Assembly (NCBI RefSeq): GCF_014748335.1
Contig: NZ_JAAVIY010000001.1
Span: forward strand, 1-64,000
Length of the DNA stretch: 64,000 nt
Direction of reading: 5' to 3'
Origin: Flavobacterium selenitireducens
GTDB lineage: Bacteria > Bacteroidota > Bacteroidia > Flavobacteriales > Flavobacteriaceae
The stretch's first letter is position 1. The number at the start of each line of letters is the position of its first letter. Shown in pieces: positions 16,497 through 26,745 of this stretch. The position numbers and the translations under genes were made by a program. The notes below the pieces were generated by a model. The model was not told where the DNA came from, searched no databases, and saw only the letters and a list, made by a program, of their open reading frames with translations.

Positions 16497-18947
16497 ATGT
16501 CACATCACAAGATTTTAACATTTGACAGTTTGTCATTGCAGGATTTTGAATCCGATGCCGAACTCATACCACTGCTTACTCCCGAAGACGAGGAGGAAAT
16601 GAATAGGGAAGAACTGCCCGATTCACTTCCGATATTGCCATTGCGAAACACCGTATTGTTTCCTGGAGTCGTGATCCCGATCTCGGCCGGACGCGACAAA
16701 TCCATAAAACTCATCAACGATGCCAATGCCGGCAACAAAATTATCGGCGTGGTCGCGCAAAAGAACGAAGAAGACGAGGATCCGACCAAAAACGACATCC
16801 ATAGAATCGGTACGGTCGCCCAAATCCTTCGCGTCCTTAAAATGCCCGATGGCAATGTGACGGTGATCCTCCAAGGGAAAAAGCGGTTCGAGATCGACGC
16901 GATGATTGCGGAGAAACCCTATATGCGCGCCAGCGTAAAGGAAGTAGAAGAAAAACGCCCGGGCAAGCACGATACCGAATTCGTAGCAATCGTAGATTCC
17001 ATAAAAGACCTCGCAATTAAAATCGTCAAGGAAAGCCCCAATATCCCTACTGAAGCAACGTTCGCGATCAAGAATATCGAAAGCCATTCTTTTTTGATCA
17101 ATTTCGTCTCATCGAACATGAACTTGCCTGTGGGCGACAAACAAAGCCTGTTGTCGATCAACGTGCTCAAAGAAAGGGCGCTCGAAACATTGCGTTACAT
17201 GAATGTGGAATTGCAAAAGCTCGAGCTCAAAAACGACATCCAATCCAAGACGCGTTTTGACCTCGACCAGCAGCAGCGCGAATATTTCCTGCATCAGCAA
17301 ATGAAGACGATACAGGAAGAATTGGGCGGTGTTTCCTCCGAGCAGGAAATCGACGAAATGCGCCAAAAGGCAAAAGCCAAAAAGTGGGACGAGAAAACTG
17401 CCCAACATTTTGAGAAGGAATTGGCCAAAATGCAACGCATGAATCCCCAGGCGCCAGATTTCGGTATCCAGAGAGGCTATCTCGAATTGATCCTGGAATT
17501 GCCCTGGAGCCATTACAGCCAGGATTTGTTCGATTTGAAACGCGCACAAAAAATACTCGATCGCGACCATTTCGGGTTGGAAGACGTTAAGAAGCGCATT
17601 ATCGAATATTTGGCGGTACTCAAATTGAGAAACGATATGAAATCGCCGATCTTGTGTTTGACCGGGCCTCCCGGTGTGGGTAAAACCTCTATCGGAAAAT
17701 CCATTGCCGAAGCGCTGGGACGCGAATACGTCAGGATTTCCCTTGGCGGATTGCGCGATGAAGCGGAAATACGCGGACACCGAAAAACCTATATAGGCGC
17801 CATGCCGGGACGCATCATCCAAAGTATAAAGAAAGCCGCGACCTCGAATCCGGTGTTCGTGCTCGATGAGATCGACAAATTGTCGAACAGCCACCAGGGC
17901 GATCCTTCCTCAGCGTTGCTCGAAGTGCTCGATCCGGAGCAGAACAATGCGTTTTACGACAACTTCCTCGAAATGGGCTACAATTTGTCGAAGGTGATGT
18001 TTATCGCTACCTCGAATAACATGAATGCCATTCAGCCAGCTTTGCGCGACCGTATGGAGGTAATCCGGATGTCGGGCTACACCATCGAGGAAAAAGTAGA
18101 GATCGCGCGCCAGCATTTGGTCCCGAAACAGTTGAAAGAGCACGGCCTTACGCCAAAAGATTACACCATCGGGAAGAAACAGCTGGAGAAAATCGTAGAA
18201 GGTTATACGCGGGAATCCGGTGTTCGCGGTTTGGAAGGGAAGATTGCGCAAGTCGTCCGGAATGCCGCCAAGTCGGTCGCGATGGAAGAAGAATACAACA
18301 AAAAAGTAACCGATGAGGACATCGTAAAAATACTCGGCGCACCACGCATGGAACGCGACAAATACGAAAGTAACGATGTAGCGGGCGTGGTCACGGGATT
18401 GGCCTGGACTTCCGTCGGCGGTGATATCTTGTTTATAGAATCGCTGATTTCCAAAGGGAAAGGCTCGATGAGCTTAACCGGAAATTTAGGTAATGTGATG
18501 AAAGAGTCGGCTACGATTGCCTTGGAATACATCAAGGCTAATCCTGAACTCATGGGTGTTGATTCCGAAATTTTTTCCAAGCACAATATCCACATCCATA
18601 TCCCGGAAGGCGCCACGCCAAAAGATGGCCCGAGTGCCGGTATCGCGATGCTGACGTCGCTTGTTTCGCTTCTGACCCAAAGACGCGTGAAAAAGCATCT
18701 CGCGATGACGGGAGAGATTACCTTGAGAGGAAAAGTACTTCCGGTAGGCGGAATCAAAGAAAAGATACTCGCTGCCAAGCGCGCCGGGATCAAGGAGATC
18801 ATCCTTTGTCATGAGAACAAACAGGACATAGACGATATCAAAGCCGAATACCTCGATGGGCTCGAATTTCATTACGTAAAGGAAATGAGCGAAGTCGTAA
18901 AGCTTGCGGTGACCGATACCAAGGCGAAGAACGCCAAAACCCTATAA
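16497..18947 (+). CDS. lon: ATP-dependent protease Lon
   Basis: An 816-residue Lon protease, which degrades misfolded and regulatory proteins in the cytoplasm. The N-terminal substrate domain begins at [18 protein letters not shown]; the AAA+ module has Walker A GPPGVGKT at 390-397 and Walker [10 protein letters not shown]; the protease domain has the catalytic Ser713 in DGPSAGIAM and its Lys partner in GGIKEK near 754-756. The frame opens 17 codons earlier, but the ATG at 16497 gives the MSHHKIL start seen in this group and leaves room for the promoter. Confidence 0.96.
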   Translation: MSHHKILTFDSLSLQDFESDAELIPLLTPEDEEEMNREELPDSLPILPLRNTVLFPGVVIPISAGRDKSIKLINDANAGNKIIGVVAQKNEEDEDPTKNDIHRIGTVAQILRVLKMPDGNVTVILQGKKRFEIDAMIAEKPYMRASVKEVEEKRPGKHDTEFVAIVDSIKDLAIKIVKESPNIPTEATFAIKNIESHSFLINFVSSNMNLPVGDKQSLLSINVLKERALETLRYMNVELQKLELKNDIQSKTRFDLDQQQREYFLHQQMKTIQEELGGVSSEQEIDEMRQKAKAKKWDEKTAQHFEKELAKMQRMNPQAPDFGIQRGYLELILELPWSHYSQDLFDLKRAQKILDRDHFGLEDVKKRIIEYLAVLKLRNDMKSPILCLTGPPGVGKTSIGKSIAEALGREYVRISLGGLRDEAEIRGHRKTYIGAMPGRIIQSIKKAATSNPVFVLDEIDKLSNSHQGDPSSALLEVLDPEQNNAFYDNFLEMGYNLSKVMFIATSNNMNAIQPALRDRMEVIRMSGYTIEEKVEIARQHLVPKQLKEHGLTPKDYTIGKKQLEKIVEGYTRESGVRGLEGKIAQVVRNAAKSVAMEEEYNKKVTDEDIVKILGAPRMERDKYESNDVAGVVTGLAWTSVGGDILFIESLISKGKGSMSLTGNLGNVMKESATIALEYIKANPELMGVDSEIFSKHNIHIHIPEGATPKDGPSAGIAMLTSLVSLLTQRRVKKHLAMTGEITLRGKVLPVGGIKEKILAAKRAGIKEIILCHENKQDIDDIKAEYLDGLEFHYVKEMSEVVKLAVTDTKAKNAKTL

Positions 18948-18951
18948 TAAA

Positions 18952-18985
18952 AATAACCCTTGTGAAAGCGAGGGTTATTTTTTTT
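18952..18985 (+). terminator. Terminator after lon
   Basis: AATAACCCT pairs with AGGGTTATT (9 bp) around a 10-base loop, followed by eight T. Confidence 0.85.
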
Positions 18986-19036
18986 AAAAATAATATCTTC
19001 GCATTGGCGTTATAGGATTGTTAACGCCGCTAAAAT

Positions 19037-20065
19037 ATGCTTAGAAAACTCCTTTTTGTCCTTGTCGTTTCGTATTGCGCGCCCGCATTTGCGCAGATCG
19101 GAGGGAAAGGAGTTTATCAGTTCCTGAATCTTGTCACTTCTCCGAGGCAGGCGGCCTTGGGCGGTAAGGTCATTACGATTTACGACGAAGATCCGAACAC
19201 GGCCCACTTTAACCCGGCAACGATAAATCCGGAGATGGACAACCGGTTGGCGCTCAACTATGGCAGTTACTTTGGGGAAGTCACTTACGGCACTGCTTCC
19301 TATGCCTATGTATACGACCGACATGTACAGACGCTGCACGGCGGTGTCAACTACGTGAATTACGGAAAATTCGAAGGATACGATGAGAATGGCAACAAAA
19401 CGGATGATTTCAGCGGAAGCGAGATCGCCCTCTCGTTAGGCTATTCCTATAACGTGCCTTGGACGAGCCTTTATATCGGCGCTAATGCCAAACTGATCTC
19501 CTCTTCGCTCGAAAGCTATCAATCGTTTGGAGGCGCACTCGATCTTGGCGCAATTTACGTGGATGAGGACAACGATATCAACTGGGCGGTTTCCGTGCGC
19601 AACCTCGGCACGCAATTCACCACCTATGCCGGCGCAAACGAACGCGTGCAAATGGAAGTACTCGCAGGCGTTTCCCAAGAACTTGAACATGTCCCGTTGC
19701 GTTGGCACCTCACGCTCGAAAACCTGCAGCAATGGGATGTTTCGTTTTCCAATCCGGCGCGTTCCGAAAATGGCATAGATGGCGGATCATCTCCTGAAAA
19801 GGTTTCGTTCTTCAACAATGCGCTGCGCCACGTCATCGTAGGGGCGGAGCTGTTCCCTAAAAAAGGGTTCAACATTCGGTTTGGGTATAATTTCAGACGG
19901 TCAGAGGAACTCAAGATTCTAGAGAGGCGAACTTTTGCAGGGCTTTCGGCAGGATTTGGGCTCAAAATCCGCAGGCTTAAATTCAACTATTCCTATTCCA
20001 GGTATACATTGGCCGCCAACACCAGTCTTTTCGGGTTGACAATCAATTTTGGAGAGGATTTTTAA
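19037..20065 (+). CDS. porQ: T9SS protein PorQ-like outer membrane barrel
   Basis: A 342-residue beta-barrel with a signal peptide ending in APAFAQ and the motif GGKGVYQFLNLVTSPRQAAL that marks PorQ among the PorP/PorV/PorQ barrels. PorQ works with PorZ, PorU and PorV in processing and attaching type IX secretion cargo at the cell surface; the window also encodes two T9SS cargo proteins. The protein ends with an aromatic (NFGEDF), as outer membrane barrels do. The (d)CMP kinase gene follows after 89 bases, a neighbourhood that I recall as common in Flavobacteria. Confidence 0.88.
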   Translation: MLRKLLFVLVVSYCAPAFAQIGGKGVYQFLNLVTSPRQAALGGKVITIYDEDPNTAHFNPATINPEMDNRLALNYGSYFGEVTYGTASYAYVYDRHVQTLHGGVNYVNYGKFEGYDENGNKTDDFSGSEIALSLGYSYNVPWTSLYIGANAKLISSSLESYQSFGGALDLGAIYVDEDNDINWAVSVRNLGTQFTTYAGANERVQMEVLAGVSQELEHVPLRWHLTLENLQQWDVSFSNPARSENGIDGGSSPEKVSFFNNALRHVIVGAELFPKKGFNIRFGYNFRRSEELKILERRTFAGLSAGFGLKIRRLKFNYSYSRYTLAANTSLFGLTINFGEDF

Positions 20066-20154
20066 TTGCAGTTTACCGTCGGTCGATAACGTTATGTTCG
20101 GATTCCAATTGCGACCCTGATCCGATTTCAATAAAAATATTTGATATTTGCCGA

Positions 20155-20844
20155 ATGCGCACGGACAAAAAAATAACAATCGCCATTGACGGCTTCTCGT
20201 CAACCGGAAAAAGCACCATAGCCAAGCAACTGGCCAAGATTCTCGGATATGTTTATGTCGATACCGGAGCAATGTACCGCGCCGTCACGTTGTATGCGAT
20301 GCAACATCACTATATCGACGGACATCATTTCGACGTCGGGAAACTCATTGCCGATCTTCCGAAGATAAAGCTGCATTTTGTATTCAACGCCGAATTGGGC
20401 TTTGGCGAAATGCATCTCAACGACCGCAATGTCGAATGGGAGATACGCACGATCGAAGTTTCGAATTTTGTAAGCAGGGTGGCCGAGATTTCCGAGGTGC
20501 GCCACAAACTCGTCGAGCAGCAACAGGAAATGGGGCGCAACAAAGGCATCGTAATGGATGGGCGCGACATCGGAACCGTCGTTTTTCCAGATGCGGAACT
20601 TAAGATTTTCATGACTGCGAGCTCCCAAACGCGTGCGCAAAGGCGCTTCGAAGAACTTACCGACAAAGGCCAGACGGTTACTTTTGATGAGGTGCTACGC
20701 AATGTCGAGGAACGCGATTATATTGACACTCACCGCGATGATTCCCCTTTGCGCAAAGCCGATGACGCGATTGAGATCGACAATTCGCATCTGACGCGTG
20801 AAGAGCAACTCGATAAAGTTCTCGATTTGGTTTATGAAATTTAA
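20155..20844 (+). CDS. cmk: (d)CMP kinase
   Basis: A 229-residue cytidylate kinase, converting (d)CMP to (d)CDP with ATP. Seen: P-loop GFSSTGKST at 13-21, the NMP-binding segment YVDTGAMYRAVT at 33-44, and the DGRDIGTVVFP motif near 138. Length is normal. No own promoter is obvious in the 89 bases after porQ, so the two are probably co-transcribed. Confidence 0.95.
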   Translation: MRTDKKITIAIDGFSSTGKSTIAKQLAKILGYVYVDTGAMYRAVTLYAMQHHYIDGHHFDVGKLIADLPKIKLHFVFNAELGFGEMHLNDRNVEWEIRTIEVSNFVSRVAEISEVRHKLVEQQQEMGRNKGIVMDGRDIGTVVFPDAELKIFMTASSQTRAQRRFEELTDKGQTVTFDEVLRNVEERDYIDTHRDDSPLRKADDAIEIDNSHLTREEQLDKVLDLVYEI

Positions 20845-20957
20845 AGTTGAGGGTTAGCGTTTCAACCCATGGATGGACTGGACTCAAATCCGCACATAAA
20901 AAACCAACAAATCAACAATTTTGCTAGCTTTACCGCCAAACCAACCCTAAACCATTT

Positions 20958-22331
20958 ATGAGTATCAAATTACGATTGACGGCCATGAGCTTCATGCAAT
21001 TTTTTGTGTGGGGCGCCTGGCTGATTACCATTGCAAACTATTGGTTCGGAACCAAACAGTGGGAAGGCACGCAATTCGGGCTTGTGTTCGCCACGATGGG
21101 ATTCGCTTCCCTTTTCATGCCGACCGTTACCGGAATCATCGCCGACAGATGGATAAACGCCGAAAAACTCTACGGATTTTTGCATTTGGCGTATGCCGCC
21201 GTTTTATTCAGCCTACCGATGGTCGAGGATCCGACGACGTTCATTTACGTCATGTTCCTCGCCATGTGTTGTTACATGCCGACGATTTCGCTCTCCAATT
21301 CAATTTCGTATGCGGCGCTGAAGCAGGGAAACCGAGATGTCGTCAAGGATTTCCCACCAATCCGCGTCTGGGGGACCATCGGCTTCATCGTCGCCATGTG
21401 GATTACCAACCTTACCGACAGCAAAGCCACCGCGAACCAATTCTATATTGCTGGAATCGCGGCGATACTCCTGGGATTGTACGCCTTTACATTGCCAAAA
21501 TGTCCTCCAAAATATGGAACGGTGTCCGAAGATGCGCTCAACGAGAAAAAGACATCCGCCTTTAAATTGTTCGCCAACTACAAGATGGCGTTGTTTTTTA
21601 TATTCTCCATGTTTCTTGGAGGAGCGCTTCAGCTTACCAATGCCTATGGGGACGTCTTTCTAAGCGAGTTCGAGAATTTCCCGAAATATGCCGAATCTTT
21701 CGTGGTCAAGCGCTCGACGATCATAATGTCAATTTCACAAGTTTCCGAGACGTTGTTTATCCTGGCTATTCCGTTTTTCCTGAAGCGTTTCGGGATTAAA
21801 CAGGTAATGCTTATCAGTATGTTCGCCTGGGTGTTGCGCTTTGGGCTTTTTGCTTATGGCGATCCCGTCGATGGCTTGTGGATGATCGTGCTCTCGTGCA
21901 TCGTTTACGGAATGGCGTTCGATTTTTTCAACATATCAGGCTCGCTTTTCGTAGAAGGGAACACCGATGCCAACACGCGTTCGTCGGCCCAGGGGTTGTT
22001 CATGATGATGACCAATGGAGTGGGAGCCGTACTGGGAAGCGTCATTTCGGGTTGGGTGATCCAAAACTATTTCACGAAGGCCTACACAACGGTTTCCGAT
22101 CTGGCGCTTCACCTGCAAACCGAAACATCGAACGCTCACCTGATGGCATTCGTAAAAAATAAAGGTGCCGAGGTACTTTCTGACGGAGGCCTCAGCAAAG
22201 CGATCGAAATGAAGGACTGGCCCAACATCTGGCTTGCGTTTGCCGCTTATGCGCTAGTAATTGCGATTGCCTTTGCATTTATGTTCAAACACGAACACGA
22301 CCCGGCCGAAGTCGCGACTATTTCGCATTGA
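20958..22331 (+). CDS. Nucleoside:H+ symporter-type MFS permease
   Basis: A 457-residue permease with about 12 hydrophobic segments and the opening MSFMQFFVWGAWLITI, typical of the nucleoside:proton symporter branch of MFS (NupG/XapB-like) found widely in Bacteroidetes. It probably imports nucleosides; the substrate is inferred. The middle loop holds a charged stretch (ALNEKKTSAFKL) as in the central loop of MFS proteins. The gene follows cmk by 113 bases and has a good terminator after it. Confidence 0.85.
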   Translation: MSIKLRLTAMSFMQFFVWGAWLITIANYWFGTKQWEGTQFGLVFATMGFASLFMPTVTGIIADRWINAEKLYGFLHLAYAAVLFSLPMVEDPTTFIYVMFLAMCCYMPTISLSNSISYAALKQGNRDVVKDFPPIRVWGTIGFIVAMWITNLTDSKATANQFYIAGIAAILLGLYAFTLPKCPPKYGTVSEDALNEKKTSAFKLFANYKMALFFIFSMFLGGALQLTNAYGDVFLSEFENFPKYAESFVVKRSTIIMSISQVSETLFILAIPFFLKRFGIKQVMLISMFAWVLRFGLFAYGDPVDGLWMIVLSCIVYGMAFDFFNISGSLFVEGNTDANTRSSAQGLFMMMTNGVGAVLGSVISGWVIQNYFTKAYTTVSDLALHLQTETSNAHLMAFVKNKGAEVLSDGGLSKAIEMKDWPNIWLAFAAYALVIAIAFAFMFKHEHDPAEVATISH

Positions 22332-22347
22332 TAACTATTTTGTCAAT

Positions 22348-22376
22348 AGCCATCCTTTAGGGTGGCTTTTTTGTTT
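22348..22376 (+). terminator. Terminator after the nucleoside permease
   Basis: AGCCATCC pairs with GGGTGGCT (8 bp, one G-T) around TTTA, followed by a T-rich run. Confidence 0.8.
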
Positions 22377-22475
22377 TTGGAAATTTGGGCGTTAAACTTT
22401 TTAGGTTAGATAATGGTTTAACATTTTTGGAGGAAAAACTGTATGCAGGATGTTGTTTGGCGGTTTAACTTTGAT

Positions 22476-22508
22476 AGACCTAACAAATCTCAAAGATTTG
22501 TTAGGTCT
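22476..22508. repeat. REP-type perfect palindrome, copy 1
   Basis: A 33-base element made of the 15-base arm AGACCTAACAAATCT, the centre CAA, and the exact reverse complement of the arm. An identical copy lies 162 bases downstream. The preceding TAACTTTG is shared by both copies apart from two bases, so the repeated unit is longer than the palindrome. It sits beside a RAYT-like gene, the known partner of REP elements. Confidence 0.85.
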
Positions 22509-22637
22509 GGGGGAAAAAGGCTTTGTTGTTCCCAGACGGTATACCCGGCAAACGCGCGCAATCTCGGCGCTCTCTTGATTTAACAAATAGTACAGAAATT
22601 CTGTACAATGGGAAAATTGCTGCCTCCTAACTTTGCG

Positions 22638-22670
22638 AGACCTAACAAATCTCAAAGATTTGTTAGGTCT
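22638..22670. repeat. REP-type perfect palindrome, copy 2
   Basis: Identical in all 33 bases to copy 1 at 22476. The spacer of 129 bases between them shows no gene; its reverse strand gives a weakly repeated translation, reflecting the longer repeat unit. The copy lies 50 bases before the RAYT-like start codon. Confidence 0.85.
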
Positions 22671-22719
22671 GCAGGAATTAGATACGATACAGAATTTAAA
22701 CATCGCAAAATCAACCAAC

Positions 22720-23154
22720 ATGAATCCGCCAAATTTAGTCGTGAAAAGCGATCCGTTTCTCCCGGGTAATCTTTACCTGATCCGCAATACAGGAAACAAC
22801 TTTGAAGACATCTTTATCGAGGATCGAAACTATCCCTATTTTCTGGATCTTTTCCACAGGCACGTCGGGCAAATCGCCTATTTACTCTCTTTCAGGCTTT
22901 TTCGCAACGGCTTTGAATTGCTCATCGAATTAAAGAATATTTCTGATATCCCGGAGAAATACCGGCAAAAGCTCTACTTGCCATTTTCCAATTTTTTCAA
23001 CGCCTACACCAAGTCGATAAACAAAGCTTATGGTCGCTCCGGAAGCCTGTTCCGCGAACATTTCTCTCGCACGAAGGTCAACAGGATACAGGCAGCCAAC
23101 TTAAAAACCGGCATGGAATACAACGCCTTTCACCCAAAGAACCTGAGCTTTTGA
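22720..23154 (+). pseudogene. RAYT-like (REP-associated tyrosine transposase) remnant
   Basis: A 144-residue protein that keeps the fold landmarks of Y1/RAYT transposases: YLIRNTGNNFEDIFIED near residue 19, then a central strand, and FFNAYTKSINKAYGRSGSLFRE-type sequence around 92-113. Where active enzymes have the metal-binding H-x-H, this has G-F-E at 64-66 (FRNGFELLI), and the protein stops where the tyrosine motif region begins (MEYNAFHPKN). It is therefore unlikely to be catalytic: either a dead transposase or a domesticated DNA-binding protein. The ATG at 22720 is preferred; an upstream TTG at 22633 lies next to the palindrome. It ends one base from the convergent T9SS gene. Confidence 0.7.
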
Positions 23155-23155
23155 A

Positions 23156-26100
23156 TTACCGCTTCATCGCGAAGTGGCCTCTCATCTCTTTCCCATCCTG
23201 TCGGACTACCAAAAACCAGTAATCGGTAGACGGAAGCAGTTTTCCGTTGAGGGTTCCATCCCAACGACCGCCGACGGGAAAACCGGTAATGAGTTTACCG
23301 TAACGGTCAAAAATGTAGGTTTGGATTCCGGGCTCGTACTCGTCGAACTTCACTTTCCAATAATCATTATAACCGTCTGCATTTGGCGTGAAAAATCTCG
23401 GATACATGAGCAAATGCGCCACGTCATCGTCCGATCCGCAATCGCCGAGATCCTTTACGACCACATGGTATTCTCCGGGAAGCAATCCGTTGAAGGTGTT
23501 GGATTGCTGGAACGTCTGCCCGCCATCTGCCGAATACAGGAAATCGCCCGTGTCCGGTTCGTTCGTATGGACGATAAGCGTGTTGTCTTGATCGGTCCAA
23601 TCGTGATATTCCACACTTTGGATTGTCGGTGCGACAAGCGGAAAAACCTCAATTTCATAAACGCCAGTACAAATCATGCCTTGGTAATTCTTGGTCACGG
23701 TCAACGTGTAAATTCCCGCTTCCGATACCGTGATCGACTGTGTATTGGCGCCATTTGACCACGAATAACTGTCCATTCCGGCATCTGCTGTTATCGTGCG
23801 GTTCGAGTTTGGGCAAAGCGCATAGCGCAACTGCATGTGCAAAACCGGGTAAGGATTTACTACAACGTCTACGGAAACGATGTCGTAGCAATCGCCGGCA
23901 TTGTATTTCAGGCGCCCGTATAGCGTCGAGGTGGCGCCGTAATAAGGAATGCTCAACGGTGCGTCCCCCGAAGCAGCGTCTGATTGATTCAAGTGGTAAG
24001 TGAGCGTGAAGTCGGAAGGATTTTGGGATCCGATGATCGTCGCATTGAAAGAGGCAAGATCGAAATCCGCCTTTCCGTCGTTGTCGTCCCCGTCACATTC
24101 GACGATAGGATCGGATGGAGTCGTGGCTTCGATTAAGGACGGGAGTGAGGCGATATCGACGATTTTCACGACTGTCTGTCCGCAAAAATGTTCTACGGAA
24201 AATTTATAGACAGCCGGCTCGAGCCCGGTAAAGGTGTCGTTAGGGCCATTGTCGATCACGAAAGGCGAACCATTTTTTTCGACGATCTTAAAAACAAATG
24301 GAGGAACGCCGTCTGCAATGACTTTGACGTCGGCCGTCGCACCGTCGCAGGTAAGCTTGACCACGTCGACGATCTCGACTTCTCCGGTGTTGTCAAATTC
24401 CGTCAGTGAAATGTAGCAGTTCTTTGATGAGCTTGGCGGCAGGATATCTCCATTTTGGTAGGCTTGGAACGTTTTGACGACCCTGAAATGCCCCATGAAC
24501 AATTGATTGATGTTGTTGAAATTGTTGGTCAATTGGATGGCGTTCGCATTGGTCAGCGGCGTATTTTCGATGTAAACGATTCCCGTTGCCGGATGCGTCC
24601 ATTGACCCGTGCCTTCATTCAGCCGCTGTAACCAAAACGTTTGGGCCGTGGAATTCGATGTGTGGTTGATCTGAATGTCAAAGGCAGCACAGTGCTTGGT
24701 TACCGTGATATCGTTTATGTCAACGACGTAAGGAAGGATTTCATACGGTTTCACGTAAACCGTTCCGCAGTTGTTCGTGAGCGTGAATTCGTATAGTCCC
24801 GGCGGAAGGTATTCCATTGAGAAAATCCCGCCTCCTCCGATATAAACCGAGGCGTCGAACGGAATTTGTTCGGAAAATGCCGATGGGGCCGCCGTGATTA
24901 CAACCGATACCAGCGTCGTCGAATTCCCTGCGCGTATCCTTACGCCTCCGAACCCTTCGTTGCAGTCGGCTCTCGTGGAGAGCGAAGGATCGTTGTGGAC
25001 GTCCATATCGTCAATCGTAAAGTCGTATTCGTGCGCTATGCCGCAAGTGTCGTAAATGATGACGTGATAGTCTCCGGCGGGAAGGTCGTAAATCCAGATT
25101 TCCTGAGCGTCAACCTGGTTCTCTTCAGGAACCGTGTGCGGAAGCGTCTCGGTAAATTCCGAAGGCGCTTCAGTAATTACGACGTAGTCGATATCGAAGC
25201 TGATGGTCTGGATTTGGAGATCGGATAAAATCGCGTCGCATCCCGGATGAGGTACGGCGTTAAAGGTGGGAGGCAACTCATTGGGTTCGATGTCTTGTTC
25301 AAAATCGACGGAATTTCCGCAGGCGTCGGTCAATGTGCCCGCATAATGCCCCATGGGAACGGTGTTTTCAGGATCTCCGAAATATGTTTTTCCGCCTGAA
25401 AACGGTCCCGGCCATTCAGAATTGAAACTGGAGGGATCAAAATCGGCAGGAGCAGACGTGAAGACGATATCATAGGGCGGAACGTAAACCGAAGGCGTGA
25501 TCGCAAAAAAGTATTCGCCGCATTCCCCGAGTTCGGGATCGAGGCTCCCGAAAAGCGAAAGATCGATGGGATTGTGCGTCCATCCTTGTTCTTGTCCGCA
25601 TCTGTCGATGACCTTGATATCGTAAAAATACAGCTGGTCGTAATAAAACGGAATATCGTGCACCACCGTGAGGACATCGAGGTTTCCCATCGGCTCCACA
25701 TAAGTCAGCGTCACCGGAGCGCCTCCTCCGGGAGGATAAACCGTATAGACGACCGTCAATGGGTACAACAGATCGTCCTCATCTGAGTTGGTAATGGCGA
25801 TCGGATGCGTAAGCGAAATCTCGTTACAGGCCGGAAGCTGCGGAAGAAATCCCATCGAACCTACCGTAAACGGAGCGTCGTTATGCGGAACCGTATACGA
25901 ATGCGCCTTTACGTTTCCGCAAGCGTCCGTTGCGTGCACAACATACGTTCCGGAAGGCAGGTTGTCAAAAAAAGGCGAAGGATGCGGGCCGCTCGTGGTT
26001 ACAGGGCCGGAAAACAGCGAATAGTTCACCGCCGCGCCCGAGGTGACCGCAACGGTAAGGGTCCCGTCGTTGCAATGTTCATCCGTATGTGTGATTTCGA

Positions 26101-26503
26101 AGTCGATGGGTGCTATCTGGTTCGCGATCGTTATGGTTTGGGGCGGAAGCGTGGTAGTCGTGCCGTTGACGGTCTCGATTGCCACGACCTGGTAATTTCC
26201 GGCGTCGAGCCCGGTTACCTGGCCATTGGCGTTGAGTTCGGCAATGGGCGTCGTGGTGTTCGGCAGTTGAAAAACCCTGAAAATGACGGTTCCGCCGGGA
26301 GTAGGGTCGGTGAGACTAAAGTAGATGATGCCGCCTCCGTCGCACGTTTCGTCGACTTTGGTAACCGTCAATTGGGGAGGCAAGGCCGATGCCTGTACGG
26401 AAAGTGTGACCAGCAAAAAAAAAGGCAACAGAAATGCAGACAGTCTTATCGCTAAGATTCTGTAAATGAAAATAATGCGGGAATAGGGTAGTGGTCCTTT
26501 CAC
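23156..26503 (-). CDS. Large secreted protein with T9SS type B sorting domain
   Basis: A 1115-residue protein with an N-terminal signal segment (residues about 18-40) and a C-terminal gliding-motility-type domain: FFTPNADGYNDYWKV near 1025, then IFDRYGKLI, GGRWDGTLNG and STDYWFLV. This is the T9SS type B signal. The body is a string of about ten cysteine-containing beta modules, each with a CG or DACG-type motif (TDACGN, IDRCGQ, YDTCGI, TNNCGT, EHFCGQ) spaced roughly 90-100 residues, like SprB-type adhesins but much shorter. It is probably an extracellular adhesin or matrix protein. No partner SprF-like gene is adjacent. Confidence 0.88.
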   Translation of the reverse strand: MKGPLPYSRIIFIYRILAIRLSAFLLPFFLLVTLSVQASALPPQLTVTKVDETCDGGGIIYFSLTDPTPGGTVIFRVFQLPNTTTPIAELNANGQVTGLDAGNYQVVAIETVNGTTTTLPPQTITIANQIAPIDFEITHTDEHCNDGTLTVAVTSGAAVNYSLFSGPVTTSGPHPSPFFDNLPSGTYVVHATDACGNVKAHSYTVPHNDAPFTVGSMGFLPQLPACNEISLTHPIAITNSDEDDLLYPLTVVYTVYPPGGGAPVTLTYVEPMGNLDVLTVVHDIPFYYDQLYFYDIKVIDRCGQEQGWTHNPIDLSLFGSLDPELGECGEYFFAITPSVYVPPYDIVFTSAPADFDPSSFNSEWPGPFSGGKTYFGDPENTVPMGHYAGTLTDACGNSVDFEQDIEPNELPPTFNAVPHPGCDAILSDLQIQTISFDIDYVVITEAPSEFTETLPHTVPEENQVDAQEIWIYDLPAGDYHVIIYDTCGIAHEYDFTIDDMDVHNDPSLSTRADCNEGFGGVRIRAGNSTTLVSVVITAAPSAFSEQIPFDASVYIGGGGIFSMEYLPPGLYEFTLTNNCGTVYVKPYEILPYVVDINDITVTKHCAAFDIQINHTSNSTAQTFWLQRLNEGTGQWTHPATGIVYIENTPLTNANAIQLTNNFNNINQLFMGHFRVVKTFQAYQNGDILPPSSSKNCYISLTEFDNTGEVEIVDVVKLTCDGATADVKVIADGVPPFVFKIVEKNGSPFVIDNGPNDTFTGLEPAVYKFSVEHFCGQTVVKIVDIASLPSLIEATTPSDPIVECDGDDNDGKADFDLASFNATIIGSQNPSDFTLTYHLNQSDAASGDAPLSIPYYGATSTLYGRLKYNAGDCYDIVSVDVVVNPYPVLHMQLRYALCPNSNRTITADAGMDSYSWSNGANTQSITVSEAGIYTLTVTKNYQGMICTGVYEIEVFPLVAPTIQSVEYHDWTDQDNTLIVHTNEPDTGDFLYSADGGQTFQQSNTFNGLLPGEYHVVVKDLGDCGSDDDVAHLLMYPRFFTPNADGYNDYWKVKFDEYEPGIQTYIFDRYGKLITGFPVGGRWDGTLNGKLLPSTDYWFLVVRQDGKEMRGHFAMKR

Positions 26504-26594
26504 GTCTTCATCAGCAATTTGTTGTCGGACAATTTACGTAAAAATAATATGGGTGTTTTTGATTTAACATTTAAGAGAATATTTGCGTTAGTTG

Positions 26595-26626
26595 TTTGTC
26601 TGATAAATAAATATGCCTTACTTTTG
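26595..26626 (+). promoter_or_regulatory. Promoter of rpsA
   Basis: TTTG at 26595-26598, 20 bases, then TACTTTTG at 26619-26626: a textbook Bacteroidetes promoter. It predicts transcription from about 26632 and a leader of about 110 bases before the ATG, long for this window. Confidence 0.75.
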
Positions 26627-26745
26627 CGCACCTTTTTGACGGAGTAGAGTTTCCAGGAAGGTATACGAAAAACACAAAAAAACCACTTCTGTTTTTAATC
26701 TGTGTCAGAAACTCGGCAAAAGCAGGATACAAATTATTAATCAGC

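Noticed and set aside
22633..22719. TTG start for the RAYT-like protein
   Set aside because: This stretch translates the REP palindrome itself; the ATG at 22720 comes right before conserved sequence.
22401..22721. Minus-strand frame of 106 codons with an internal repeat
   Set aside because: The repeat in the translation comes from the two REP palindromes; the frame has no protein-like features.
24000..26455. Plus-strand frames opposite the T9SS type B gene (up to 216 codons)
   Set aside because: They are Arg-rich shadows of the beta-rich minus-strand protein and show no start context or domain.
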